Assembly: GCF_029813775.1 (NCBI RefSeq)
Contig: NZ_JARVKW010000003.1
Location: forward strand, 186,001-250,000
Origin: Streptomyces sp. DH24
GTDB taxonomy: Bacteria; Actinomycetota; Actinomycetes; Streptomycetales; Streptomycetaceae
Direction: 5' to 3'
Length of the DNA: 64,000 nt
Both the position numbers and the translations under genes were made by a program. Below, in pieces: positions 1-7,951 of this stretch; the stretch's first letter is position 1, and each line of letters begins with the position of its first letter. The notes under the pieces were generated by a model that was given only the letters and a program-made list of their open reading frames with translations, was not told the origin of the DNA and did no database searches.

Positions 1-275
1 CCGATGTCGGCCTTGACGACGCCCCAGTGGTCGATGACGACGGCGCCCGTGACGACGGTGTCCGGGGTGCCCTCCGCGCGCGTGGCACGGGACTGCCCCA
101 TGGACTCGCGGATGACCTTGCCGCCGCCGAACACCGCCTCGTCCCCGGCGAGTCCGGGCCCGCCGCAGCGGTCCTCCTCGATCTCGATCAGCAGGTCGGT
201 GTCGGCGAGCCGGATGCGGTCGCCGGTGGTCGGGCCGAACAGGTCGGCGTAGGCGGCGCGGGAGATCTCACGCAT
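1..275 (-). CDS. ureC: Urease alpha subunit UreC, N-terminal part (runs off the window)
   Basis: Only the first 91 or so residues are present; the rest lies beyond position 1. The N-terminus ([20 protein letters not shown]) is the invariant opening of bacterial UreC, followed by the IRLADTDL stretch. UreC carries the nickel active site that hydrolyses urea to ammonia and CO2, but those metal ligands are outside this window. The ATG at 275 overlaps the ureB stop by 8 bases, so the two are translationally coupled. Confidence in identity is high; completeness cannot be judged. Confidence 0.95.
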   Translation of the reverse strand, partial: MREISRAAYADLFGPTTGDRIRLADTDLLIEIEEDRCGGPGLAGDEAVFGGGKVIRESMGQSRATRAEGTPDTVVTGAVVIDHWGVVKADI

Positions 276-579
276 CGAGGGCACCTCCGGTCTGGCCGCG
301 CAGGCCGGGCACGACGCGGGCGCCGGTGAGCGGGACGAGGGCGACGTCGACGGGGATGCCGGGCTCGAAGCGCACGGCGGTGCCGGCGGGGATGTCGAGC
401 CGCTTGCCGCGTGCGGCGGCGCGGTCGAAGTCCAGGCCGGGGTTGGCCTCGGCGAAGTGGTAGTGGGAGCCGACCTGGACGGGCCGGTCGGCGGCGTTCA
501 GGACGGTCAGCCGGGTGACCTCACGGCCGGTGTTGCAGGCGATCGGCCCGTCGGCGAACAGGATCTCTCCTGGGATCAT
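268..579 (-). CDS. ureB: Urease beta subunit UreB
   Basis: A 103-residue protein of the usual UreB length in organisms with separate small subunits. It begins [13 protein letters not shown] and contains the family signature [10 protein letters not shown] near residue 38. It is a structural subunit of the cytoplasmic urease heterotrimer. It lies 13 bases downstream of ureA and overlaps ureC by 8 bases, giving a standard ureABC operon on the minus strand. Confidence 0.97.
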   Translation of the reverse strand: MIPGEILFADGPIACNTGREVTRLTVLNAADRPVQVGSHYHFAEANPGLDFDRAAARGKRLDIPAGTAVRFEPGIPVDVALVPLTGARVVPGLRGQTGGALDA

Positions 580-592
580 GTGCGGCCTCCCG

Positions 593-895
593 TCAGACGA
601 TCGGGTCGTGGACGGTGACGAGCTTGGTGCCGTCCGGGAAGGTCGCCTCGACCTGGACGTCGTGGATCATCTCGGGGATGCCCTCCATGACGTCGTCCCG
701 CGTGAGCAACCGGCGCCCGGACGCCATGAGTTCGGCGACCGTACGTCCGTCGCGGGCGCCTTCGAGGATGTGCGAGGTGATGAGGGCGACCGCCTCCGGG
801 TGATTGAGTCTGAGCCCGCGGGCCCGGCGCTTCTCGGCGACGTCGGCCGCGACGTGGATCAGCAGCCTCTCTTGCTCGTGCGGGGTCAGTTGCAC
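593..895 (-). CDS. ureA: Urease gamma subunit UreA
   Basis: About 100 residues. The core [14 protein letters not shown], the [10 protein letters not shown] motif and the C-terminal [12 protein letters not shown] are diagnostic of UreA. I chose the GTG at 895, which gives the family N-terminus and has GAGGTG a few bases upstream; an in-frame GTG at 907 would add four residues that the family lacks. It is the first gene of the operon, so the promoter and nitrogen control site should lie upstream, around 980-1012. Confidence 0.95.
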   Translation of the reverse strand: MQLTPHEQERLLIHVAADVAEKRRARGLRLNHPEAVALITSHILEGARDGRTVAELMASGRRLLTRDDVMEGIPEMIHDVQVEATFPDGTKLVTVHDPIV

Positions 896-980
896 GTCCC
901 ACCTCACAGTCCTCGCTCCGGACCGTGCGGGGCCCGGGTGCCGCGGCCACCGCGCAAAGTGCCTGGTGGCGTGGAGGGGC

Positions 981-1012
981 AGGCTAGTTGGACGGCGTTT
1001 CGGGCACGTTAA
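981..1012 (-). promoter_or_regulatory. Probable GlnR box and promoter of ureABC
   Basis: Read on the minus strand, 1012-997 is TTAAC-N6-GAAAC. This closely fits the GlnR half-operator pair gTnAC-n6-GaAAc used in Streptomyces nitrogen control, and ureA is a known GlnR target in S. coelicolor. A TAGCCT sequence at 986-981 is a plausible -10 element just downstream, which would place the box over the promoter as expected for repression. Seen: the sequence match. Known: GlnR control of ureA. Inferred: function here. Confidence 0.6.
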
Positions 1013-1060
1013 CCGAGCTGTGGTCCGTTCGGGCCGCCGGGTCCGGCCGGCGGTGGCTCA

Positions 1061-1366
1061 TCAGGCCGCGCAGCCGTTCCGCAGCACCTCCACCGGCGTG
1101 GCGCCGAACAGCGACTGCTGGGCGAGGAACCCCTGGACGACGGCGACCATGGTGCGCGCCACGTCCTGCGCGGGCACGTCCGCCGCCATCGCCCCGGCCT
1201 CCTGGTGGCCCTCGACGCTCCGGGTCCACGCGTCGCGCACGGCGCCGTAGCCCTCTCGAAGGGCGGCGGCCGGCTCGGGGTTGCGCAGGGTCTCCGCCCA
1301 GACCTGGAGGATCAGGCGCGGAAAGGCGGGCTCCCCGTCCACGGTGAGCGAGGCGCGGGCCTGCAG
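1061..1366 (-). pseudogene. TetR-family regulator, C-terminal fragment only
   Basis: The reading frame ends at 1061 and encodes a recognisable TetR C-terminal ligand domain (LTVDGEPAFPRLILQVWAE, then a GFLAQQSLFG stretch). The N-terminal helix-turn-helix is missing: upstream of about 1366 the frame enters unrelated sequence belonging to the facing permease remnant. No promoter or start is credible. This looks like one half of a divergent regulator/transporter pair whose shared centre, including both 5' ends, has been deleted. Confidence 0.75.
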
Positions 1367-1374
1367 ACGCGGCC

Positions 1375-2330
1375 GAGCGCACACGCACGCCCCTTCGTCG
1401 CGGCCGTCGTCCTCGTGCCGCTGCTCGCGGCACTGGCCCCGTGGGCCTTCGCCTGGCCCACCGCCCGCACCGCACCGCGCGAGGCTGCCCGTCGGGGTGG
1501 CGGGACCGGCCGCCGCCGCGGAGCAGGTGGCGCAAGGGCTCACTCGAAAGGAGGGCGCGTTGGAGATTCACCGGTGTCCGGACGAGGCCGCCGCCCGGGG
1601 TGCGGTCGAGGACCGGGAGGTGTACGGCGCGATCGTCGTCGCCGACCGGGGCCCCAGGCTGCTGATGGCGTCGGCGGCGGGACCGGTCGTGGCGCGACTG
1701 CTCCAGCAGGCGGTGACCGAACGGGCCGCGGCGCAGGGGGTGCGGGCGCGGCCGGTGGACGTGGTGCCGGCGCCTGGGCAGGACCCGCGCGGGGCGGCCC
1801 TCGGCGCGAGCGTGCTGCCGTCGGCGCTGGCCGGGATCGCGGCGGGCTCGGTGGTGACCCTGCTGGGGCTGCGCGGTCTGCGGGCGGTGGCCGCGCAGGC
1901 CGGTTCCGCGGCGCTCGTCGGCGCGGCCGGGGCGGGCATCGCGCACAGCTGGCTCGGGGTTCTCGCGGGCGACTGGTGGGCGGAGGCAGGTGCGCTCGGT
2001 CTGTCGACGCCGGCGGTGAGCGGGGCGGTGGCCGGGCTCGGGGCGCTCGCCGGACCGGCCGGGGCCGGGGTCACGGCGGCGGTGGTGATGCTGTTCGGCA
2101 ACCCGTTCTCGGGGGCGTCCTCGGCGCCGGAGACGCTGCCCGCGCCGGCCGGGGCGATCGGCCAGTGGCTGCCGCCCGGGGCGGGGACGACGCCGCTGCG
2201 CCCGGTGTCCTCCTTCGACGGCGCGCGGCGACGAAACCGGCCCTGACGCTGACCTGGTGGGCCGCGCTCGGCCTGGGCGCGGTACTGCTGGGCGGCGCGC
2301 TCAAGGCCCGGACGAGGAGCCACGCGGGCG
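1375..2330 (+). pseudogene. ABC-2-like membrane permease, truncated and frameshifted
   Basis: The translation resembles a family of Streptomyces membrane permeases found next to TetR regulators: a hydrophobic N-terminal segment (LVPLLAALAPWAFAWP), a soluble part with EDREVYGAIVV, then several membrane helices and a final TLTWWAALGLGAVLLGGALK helix. These segments lie in different frames. The shift near 1484 looks like one extra base between GAG and CTG, and a second shift lies near 2220. The normal start is also lost at the junction with the TetR fragment, so the gene is broken even if one shift were a sequencing error. Confidence 0.72.
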
Positions 2331-2384
2331 GGCACGGGTCAGGCTGCGTGCGTCCGGCCGCCGGTGCCGGTCGGAGGCACGCGG

Positions 2385-2663
2385 TCAGGAGGCGCCGGGT
2401 CCCCGGTGTTCCGCCGCGATGCCGAAGCGCTGGGGCCCGCGGGGAGCGGACGCGACCTCGCGGACGGCGGAGACGGCGCTGATCACCTGGTCCTCGGCGG
2501 GCTCCCGGAGTTCTTCGAGTCGTTCGAGGTCGGCGGCGGAGACGAGGGCGACGAGTGGCTTTCCGTGCCGCGTGACGACGACACGCTCACCGCCGTACAC
2601 GACGCGGTTGATCAGGTCGGCGAGCTCAGCCCTGGCTTGCGTCACCGGAATCTCGTAGGCCAT
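2385..2663 (-). CDS. Phd/YefM-family antitoxin, no toxin partner beside it
   Basis: A 92-residue protein starting MAYEIPVTQARAELADLIN, with the VVVTRHGKPLVALVS stretch typical of YefM antitoxins. The C-terminal third should neutralise a RelE/YoeB-type toxin, but no such gene follows: downstream lies the permease pseudogene. It may act as an orphan DNA-binding regulator or serve a distant toxin. TGTACA-type palindromes lie just upstream of its start, as in YefM autoregulation. Confidence is high for the family and low for a working toxin-antitoxin pair. Confidence 0.85.
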   Translation of the reverse strand: MAYEIPVTQARAELADLINRVVYGGERVVVTRHGKPLVALVSAADLERLEELREPAEDQVISAVSAVREVASAPRGPQRFGIAAEHRGPGAS

Positions 2664-2680
2664 GACCCCATCATAACGTC

Positions 2681-2696
2681 ACGTACGTCCTGTACA
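2681..2696. promoter_or_regulatory. Candidate YefM-type operator between the antitoxin and clpP-like genes
   Basis: The palindromes ACGTACGT (2681-2688) and TGTACA (2691-2696) lie in the 97-bp divergent intergenic region. YefM proteins recognise paired palindromes with a TGTACA core, so this is a plausible autoregulatory site. It could also affect the divergent ClpP-like gene. The spacing between palindrome centres (about 9 bp) differs from the roughly 12 bp of the E. coli site, so confidence is limited. Confidence 0.4.
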
Positions 2697-2760
2697 TTTT
2701 TTACAGAAGCGACGGAGTCGGCTCCGTCGCGGACGGCGCTGTCGCCAGGAGGGGTGTGCC

Positions 2761-3396
2761 ATGAACCGACCATCCGCCCGCTACGTCCTGCCCGAGTTCA
2801 CCGAGCGCACGAGCGCGGGGACCCGCACGCTCGATCCGTACGCGAAGCTGCTGGAGGAGCGGATCGTCTTCCTCGGGACGCAGATCGACGACACGTCGGC
2901 GAACGACGTGTTGGCGCAGGTCATGTACCTGGAGCACCGCGACCCGGACCGGGACGTCTCGCTCTACATCAACTCCCCCGGCGGCTCGTTCAGCGCGATG
3001 TCGGCGATCTACGACACCCTGCGGTTCGTCACCTGCGACGTGGAGACGATCTGCCTGGGCCAGGCCGGTTCGGCCGCGTCGGTGCTGCTGGCCGCCGGCA
3101 CTCCCGGCAAGCGGTACGTGCTGCCGGGCGCCCGCATGGTGCTCCGTCAGCCCGCGCTGCCCGAACCGGTGGAAGGCCAGGCGAGCGACATCGCCGTCCA
3201 GGCGGACGAGCTGACGCGCGTCCGGGCCCGCATGGAGGAGATGCTCGCGCGGCACACGGGCCGCACCCCCGAACAGGTGCGGCAGGACATCGAGCGGGAG
3301 AAGATCCTGGACGCGCGGCAGGCACTGGAGTACGGCCTGGCGGACCGGATCGTCCCGAACCGCAGGGCCACGCAGTCCGCTCCCGGCGCGAGGTGA
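2761..3396 (+). CDS. ClpP-like protease subunit with altered catalytic triad
   Basis: A 211-residue ClpP fold: [10 protein letters not shown] near residue 68, the serine motif GQAGSA with Ser104, and the C-terminal [11 protein letters not shown]. ClpP normally forms a barrel peptidase fed by Clp ATPases. Aligned with E. coli ClpP, the catalytic His (motif HQP) is Arg129 here (RQP), and the catalytic Asp (ERD) is Glu180 (ERE). Only the serine is kept, so this subunit is probably weakly active or inactive alone; it may join a mixed barrel. It starts after a gap from the YefM gene and is followed 7 bases later by a small gene. Confidence 0.88.
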   Translation: MNRPSARYVLPEFTERTSAGTRTLDPYAKLLEERIVFLGTQIDDTSANDVLAQVMYLEHRDPDRDVSLYINSPGGSFSAMSAIYDTLRFVTCDVETICLGQAGSAASVLLAAGTPGKRYVLPGARMVLRQPALPEPVEGQASDIAVQADELTRVRARMEEMLARHTGRTPEQVRQDIEREKILDARQALEYGLADRIVPNRRATQSAPGAR

Positions 3397-3403
3397 GCCG
3401 CCG

Positions 3404-3712
3404 GTGCTGCCGCCCGAACTGCCTCCCCTGCCCGCCCTGACGCGCGTCGAGGCCGAGTTGATCGACCGTTACCTCGACGTCGTGGACCTGCTGGGCCGCA
3501 TCAACCCCGCGCAGGACGGCGACACCTATCGCGGGCTGCGTGCCGCGCAGGCACTGGTCGGCAAGGCCGTCGCCCTGCGCGACGCGCTGACGCTGATGCA
3601 CCAGCGGGGCGAGGCCGAACTGCACGCCGCCACGCTGGCCCGGGCGCTGCGGGTCCTGGACGGCGAGCGGCGCACGGCCCGCGTCACGCTGCCTCCGGAG
3701 CCGGACAGTTGA
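3404..3712 (+). CDS. Small hypothetical protein downstream of the ClpP-like gene
   Basis: A 102-residue, mostly helical soluble protein starting at a GTG 7 bases after the clpP-like stop, so it is probably co-transcribed. It contains an RYLDVVDLLGRI stretch near residue 22 and a charged Leu/Ala-rich second half (ALRDALTLMHQRGEAELHAA). No motif suggests a catalytic role, and I do not recognise the family. Tight coupling suggests a partner or accessory of the ClpP-like protein. Confidence 0.65.
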   Translation: MLPPELPPLPALTRVEAELIDRYLDVVDLLGRINPAQDGDTYRGLRAAQALVGKAVALRDALTLMHQRGEAELHAATLARALRVLDGERRTARVTLPPEPDS

Positions 3713-4117
3713 CGCTCCCCCAGAAGTCCGGACCGCCGTCAGGACGGCGCGTCCGGACCGGAGTCGAAACGGTCCGAACGACGTACCCCCTGTCGGAGTA
3801 GGGACACCTCCCTTTTCACGCCCTCCGGAGTTGCGCAACGTGCCGGGCGCCAGGGCGGAATGGGGCCTTCCGTCGCTGGTCCGGGGCCCCTTGGCGGTGT
3901 CGACAGGCGCTCGAACACAGGGCTGTCCACCCGAACGGGTGATTGGCGAGTAACAACACAAATACCTCGTTCCGTTGGGATATTCGGCCATCCATCAGTC
4001 AAGATCCCTGACTGACGACAAGCCCCCGCCGCCGCGGCGGGGCGATCGGGGCGGACGCCGAGTCCTGCCGCCGCCCGGATGTCAGGTCGACAGGAGTGGA
4101 TCGGCAGGAGTGGAGGA
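3713..4117. other. Intergenic stretch, presumed promoter region of the riboswitch
   Basis: About 400 bases without a credible gene. Unusually AT-rich patches (around 3945-3990) precede the riboswitch and probably hold the promoter of the NlpC/P60 transcript. I see no clear -10/-35 pair. Any reading frames here lack start signals and protein-like composition. Confidence 0.4.
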
Positions 4118-4254
4118 CCCGAGCACGACGGGTCGCCGGACCGGCGCGACAGCCGTTCCGAGCAGCCCTTGGGGTGAAGCCGCAGCCGCGGCCGGGCAAC
4201 TTCGCCAGCCCGAATCCGACAGGTCATCCTTCACAGGCGGCTGACGAAGGGTTG
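4118..4254 (+). promoter_or_regulatory. Cyclic di-AMP (ydaO-type) riboswitch
   Basis: The leader of the cell-wall hydrolase gene carries the conserved blocks of the ydaO riboswitch in order: GGTCGCCGGACC near 4131, GGGGTGAAGCC near 4171, GGGCAAC near 4195, CCGAATCCGACAG near 4210, and GGCGGCTGACGAAGGG ending just before the start codon. In Streptomyces this element shuts off cell-wall hydrolase genes when c-di-AMP is high. Here it sits directly upstream of the NlpC/P60 ATG. Boundaries are approximate. Confidence 0.85.
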
Positions 4255-4257
4255 CGC

Positions 4258-4731
4258 ATGTCCGCGCTCAATCGTGTCCCGTCCCTCATGGCCCGGGCCG
4301 GTACCGCCTCGGCCCTCACCCTCGCCGCCGTGGGCGGCTCCATCGTGATCCCGGGCGCCGGCTCCGAGGCGGTCGCCGCCACACCGGCCAGGACAGCGCT
4401 CCTGGTCGCGGCCTCCAAGAAGGGCGCCCCCTACAGCTGGGGCGCCACGGGGCCCCGCAGATTCGACTGCTCAGGACTGACCCAGTACTCGTACAGGAAG
4501 GCCGGCAAGAAGCTGCCGCGCACGGCGGCCCAGCAGTACAACCGGACCCGGCACATCTCCGCCGGCAGCCGCAGGGCCGGGGACCTGGTGTTCTTCCACT
4601 CGGGCGGCTACGTGTACCACGTCGGCATCTACGCCGGGAAGAACAAGATGTGGCACGCCCCGAAGACCGGTGAAGTGGTGAAGCTCCAGAAGATCTGGAC
4701 GCGGAGCGTCACGTACGGGCGAGTGCGCTGA
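4258..4731 (+). CDS. Secreted NlpC/P60 peptidoglycan endopeptidase
   Basis: A 157-residue protein with an N-terminal signal sequence (hydrophobic to about residue 40, AVAA-type cleavage region), then a single NlpC/P60 domain. The catalytic Cys71 is in RFDCSGLTQYSY, the His121 in YHVGIYAG, and His133 is the polar third residue. It should cleave peptide stems in peptidoglycan outside the membrane. The ATG at 4258 follows GAAGGG and the riboswitch, so c-di-AMP probably controls its expression. It is shorter than hydrolases with added binding domains. Confidence 0.92.
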   Translation: MSALNRVPSLMARAGTASALTLAAVGGSIVIPGAGSEAVAATPARTALLVAASKKGAPYSWGATGPRRFDCSGLTQYSYRKAGKKLPRTAAQQYNRTRHISAGSRRAGDLVFFHSGGYVYHVGIYAGKNKMWHAPKTGEVVKLQKIWTRSVTYGRVR

Positions 4732-4794
4732 CCTCGGCGAGTGCGCTGACCTCGCGGGGGCGACGCGCCTGACAGGCCGCCGCCCCCGAGGCCT

Positions 4795-5259
4795 TTACGG
4801 CTCCTGCTGCCCCGCCGCCGTCACCGCCTCGGCCGGGGCCTTGCCGCTCCACGGCAACTCGATGAGGACCGTCTTGCCGCCCTCGCGCGTGGGCCGTACG
4901 CGCAGCCTGCCGCCGCACTCCGCGGTCAGCCACCGGATGATCACCATGCCGCGTCCGTTGTCCTGCTGGACGGCGGCGGGCAACCGCTTCGGGAAGCGCG
5001 GGTGACTGTCGGTCACCCCGACACGCAGGCGTTCGTCGCGGTGCAGTGCGACGTCCACCGTGAAGGTGGGTGACTGGCCGAAGGTGTGCTGTACCGCGTT
5101 GGTGGCGAGCTCGGAGACGATGAGCCGGACGGTCTCGGACACCTCCGCCTCCGCCGACAAGCCCCATTCCGCCAGCGTGTCCACCACAAAGGAGCGGGAC
5201 GCGGACACCGAGGCGGGTTCGCTCGGCAGAGTGACGGATGCTTCCAAATGGTCTGCCAT
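4795..5259 (-). CDS. ATP-binding regulatory protein, RsbW-like anti-sigma kinase family
   Basis: A 154-residue single HATPase domain. It has the N-box SELATNAVQHT near residue 50, the DSHPRFP G1-like region and DNGRGMVII near residue 100. Such proteins in Streptomyces usually accompany XRE-DUF5753 and DUF397 genes in regulatory clusters linked to development and antibiotic control. It diverges from the XRE gene across 211 bp that should hold both promoters. The target, possibly a sigma factor, is not visible here. Confidence 0.88.
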   Translation of the reverse strand: MADHLEASVTLPSEPASVSASRSFVVDTLAEWGLSAEAEVSETVRLIVSELATNAVQHTFGQSPTFTVDVALHRDERLRVGVTDSHPRFPKRLPAAVQQDNGRGMVIIRWLTAECGGRLRVRPTREGGKTVLIELPWSGKAPAEAVTAAGQQEP

Positions 5260-5470
5260 GGCGATGTCGCCCCTTTCTCACGGGACCGAGTCCGACACGG
5301 AGCGGATGGTTGGAGTACGGTCCCGGACTGGTGCTTCATCGCCAGACTGCCATCACCACACCGGCGAGGACGGCGATCCACCAAGATCTGCATATATCTG
5401 TCGCTCGAAGCGGTGAACTCTGCGACGCGAGAACGTATTTGGGCGGCTCGGAAGGAGTAAGGAGAAGCCC

Positions 5471-6331
5471 ATGCAGCACGGTCCCGCGGTACGCCGCCGC
5501 AAACTGGGCGCCGAACTGCGCGCGCTGCGCACTTCGGCGGGCCTCACCAGTGGGGAGGCGGCCGGGCTGGTGGGCTGGCACCAGTCGAAGGTGAGCCGGA
5601 TCGAGACCGGCACGAGCGGGGCGAAACCGGCCGACGTGAGACTGCTCCTGGACGCCTACGGAGTGGCGGACGACCAGCTGCGGGAGCTGCTGCTCGTCCT
5701 GGCGGGCTCGCACGACGGCGCCGGACGGAACCACTGGTGGCACGCCTATCGCGGGGAACTCCCGCCCACGTACCGGGACTTCATCAGCCTGGAGTCGCAG
5801 GCGAGCGCGATGCGCACGCTGGAGACCACCGTGGTGCCGGGGCTGCTGCAGACCCCGGAGTACGCCAGGGCGGTGACCGCCGCGGCGGTCGAAGGGCTGT
5901 CCGAGGAACGGCTGGACGCGCTGGTCGAGGTGCGGCTGGCCCGGCAGGACGTGCTGCACGCGGACCCCCCGCTGGTGCTGAGCGCCGTACTGGACGAGGC
6001 CGTGCTGCGCCGGGAAGTGGGCGGGCCCGGGGTCATGTCGCGGCAGTTGGAGAAGCTGACGGCGGCGGCGGATCTGCCGCACGTGCGACTGCAAGTACTG
6101 CCGTTTGCGGCCGGAGCCCACATCGGCGTCACGGGATCTTTCGTTATTTTCTCATTTGCGCGCACGTCCGATCTCGACGTGGTTGTTCTCGACCACTTGA
6201 CGAGTAGCCTTCATCTCGAACGGAAAGAAGACCTGGAGGCCTACACAGAGGCCTTCAACTCTCTCGCAAGTCATGCTCTTTCACCCGAGGAATCATTGGA
6301 ATTCATCGCCGGTATGACCGGCGGTACGTAA
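5471..6331 (+). CDS. XRE-family regulator with DUF5753 (WhiJ/Scr1-like)
   Basis: A 286-residue protein. An N-terminal helix-turn-helix (GLTSGEAAGLVGWHQSKVSRIE, residues about 23-44) is followed by a DUF5753 domain from about residue 95, marked by ARTLETTVVPGLLQTPEYAR-like sequence (here AMRTLETTVVPGLLQ). These regulators pair with a downstream DUF397 protein, which modulates their DNA binding. GGAGAA precedes the ATG. The 3' quarter (around 6120-6310) is noticeably more AT-rich than the surroundings. Confidence 0.9.
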   Translation: MQHGPAVRRRKLGAELRALRTSAGLTSGEAAGLVGWHQSKVSRIETGTSGAKPADVRLLLDAYGVADDQLRELLLVLAGSHDGAGRNHWWHAYRGELPPTYRDFISLESQASAMRTLETTVVPGLLQTPEYARAVTAAAVEGLSEERLDALVEVRLARQDVLHADPPLVLSAVLDEAVLRREVGGPGVMSRQLEKLTAAADLPHVRLQVLPFAAGAHIGVTGSFVIFSFARTSDLDVVVLDHLTSSLHLERKEDLEAYTEAFNSLASHALSPEESLEFIAGMTGGT

Positions 6332-6341
6332 AGGAGGCACC

Positions 6342-6566
6342 ATGTCCGCACTGCCTCGGAACGTCCCTTCAAGCAACGCTCTGCACAACGTGCGCTGGCT
6401 GCGCAGCAGTTACAGCACGGGAGCGAACAACTGCGTCGAAACGGCCCGTCCGCGCTCCGGTCCCGGGACCGGGCTGCTGGCCGTCCGCGACTCCAAGGCC
6501 CCGGCCGGACCCGCGCTGCTCTTCTCCCCCGAGAGCTGGGCGGCGTTCACGGTCGCGTTCCGGTGA
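6342..6566 (+). CDS. DUF397 protein, partner of the XRE-DUF5753 regulator
   Basis: A 74-residue protein with the complete DUF397 pattern: WLRSSYSTGANNCVETA, VRDSKAPAGPALLFS and a final WAAFTVAFR. A strong AAAGGAGG site lies upstream and the gene starts 10 bases after the regulator, so they form an operon. DUF397 proteins act with their linked XRE regulators, and some pairs behave like toxin-antitoxin systems. The direction of regulation cannot be read from sequence. Confidence 0.92.
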   Translation: MSALPRNVPSSNALHNVRWLRSSYSTGANNCVETARPRSGPGTGLLAVRDSKAPAGPALLFSPESWAAFTVAFR

Positions 6567-6632
6567 GCCGCGGGACACCCCGGCACGACTGACCGGGTCG
6601 CCCCGGACGACGCACGGCCGTGCAACGCCGAC

Positions 6633-7760
6633 TCATGGCCGCGTTTCGCCGATGACCCGTACAGCGTGTTCGAGCTGCTCCCCGGAGAGGTCCGCGCGGG
6701 CGGTCAGCCTGAGCCGTGAGATGCCGTCGGGCACGGAAGGAGGACGGAAACAGCCCACGGCCAGGCCCGCCGCGCGGCAGTGCGCCGCCCATCGCACGGC
6801 CCCCTCCGGGGACGGCGCGCGCACGGAGACGACCGCGGCGTCCGGACGTACCGCTTCCAGACCCGCGGCCGTCAGCCGGGCGTGCAGGTCCGCCGCGACC
6901 TCGCGGGCCCGCGCGGCCCGCTCCGGCTCGCGGCGCAACAGCCGCAGGGCCGCCAGGGCCGCGCCCGCCGCCGCGGGCGCGAGGCCGGTGTCGAAGATGA
7001 ACGTCCGGGCCGCGTTGACCAGATGGTCGATCACCCGGGCGGGACCGAGGACCGCGCCGCCCTGGCTGCCCAGCGACTTGGACAGCGTGACCGTCACGAC
7101 GACGTCGTCGGCGCCCGCGAGCCCCGCCGCCCGAGCGGCGCCGCTCCCGCCGGCACCGAGGACGCCCAGTCCGTGGGCGTCGTCGGCGACCAGGCCCGCC
7201 CCGTGCTCCCGGCCCGCCGCGGCGAGCGCGGCCAGCGGGGCGGCGTCGCCGTCCACCGAGAACACCGTGTCGGACACGACGACGGCGGGCCCCTCGTGCG
7301 TGCCGAGCGCCTTGCGGACCGCCTCGGGATCGGCGTGTCCGACCACCTGGGTCGTGCCGCGCGCCAGCCGGCAGCCGTCGATGAGCGAGGCGTGGTTGCC
7401 CGCGTCGGAGACGATCAGCGAACCGTGCGGCGCCAGCGCGGTCACCGCGGCCAGGTTCGCGGCGTATCCCGAGGAGAAGACGAGCGCCGCCTCGAAGCCG
7501 CAGAAATCGGCCAGTTCGCGTTCGAGTTCGGCGTGCAGTTCGGTGCTGCCGGTGACGAGCCGGGAGCCGGTCGCCCCGCCGCCCCAGGTCCGCGCGGCCC
7601 GCGCCGCGCCCTCGGTGACCTCGGGGTGCCGGGCCAGGCCCAGGTAGTCGTTGCTCGCCAGGTCCAGCAGCGGCGACTCGGCGGGCCGGGGACGCAGGGT
7701 CCGTACGAGTCCGGCGCGCCGGCGCTGTTCCGCCCGCTCGTCGATCCAGCCGAACCCCAT
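6633..7760 (-). CDS. bioF: 8-amino-7-oxononanoate synthase BioF
   Basis: A 375-residue PLP enzyme that condenses pimeloyl thioester with alanine to form KAPA in biotin synthesis. Key features are GSRLVTGSTELH, VADDAHGLGVLG (PLP-binding Asp and His) and TLSKSLGSQGG with the PLP lysine at about residue 228. I use the ATG at 7760 (MGFGWIDERAEQRRRAGL), the normal family start; the open frame extends upstream to 7883 without homology. It diverges from bioB-bioA-bioD. Confidence 0.94.
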   Translation of the reverse strand: MGFGWIDERAEQRRRAGLVRTLRPRPAESPLLDLASNDYLGLARHPEVTEGAARAARTWGGGATGSRLVTGSTELHAELERELADFCGFEAALVFSSGYAANLAAVTALAPHGSLIVSDAGNHASLIDGCRLARGTTQVVGHADPEAVRKALGTHEGPAVVVSDTVFSVDGDAAPLAALAAAGREHGAGLVADDAHGLGVLGAGGSGAARAAGLAGADDVVVTVTLSKSLGSQGGAVLGPARVIDHLVNAARTFIFDTGLAPAAAGAALAALRLLRREPERAARAREVAADLHARLTAAGLEAVRPDAAVVSVRAPSPEGAVRWAAHCRAAGLAVGCFRPPSVPDGISRLRLTARADLSGEQLEHAVRVIGETRP

Positions 7761-7865
7761 GGCCCCTCCGGTGCTGTGGTGGACAGTGCCTTCGCGGTCC
7801 TCCCCGCGCGGCACCGCCCTTTGTAGGCAGTGCACAGACACTAGCCGGACGACCAGCCACCCACG

Positions 7866-7881
7866 GTGTGGCAATCCACAC
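7866..7881. promoter_or_regulatory. Inverted repeat in the bioF-bioB divergent region
   Basis: GTGTGG-CAAT-CCACAC is a perfect 6-bp inverted repeat in the 191-bp space shared by bioF and bioBAD. It is well placed to be an operator for a biotin-responsive repressor. It does not match the BioR or BioQ consensus I know, so the binding protein is unknown. Confidence 0.35.
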
Positions 7882-7951
7882 ACGCCGAACGGGGAGGGTT
7901 GTACGAACTCTCCTTGGCCCGGAACGCTTCCGTACGTAAGGATCGTCTCTC

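Noticed and set aside
7760..7951. BioQ- or BioR-type operator in the bio divergent region
   Set aside because: No match to the TGAAC-N3-GTTCA or BioR consensus; only an unassigned inverted repeat is present.
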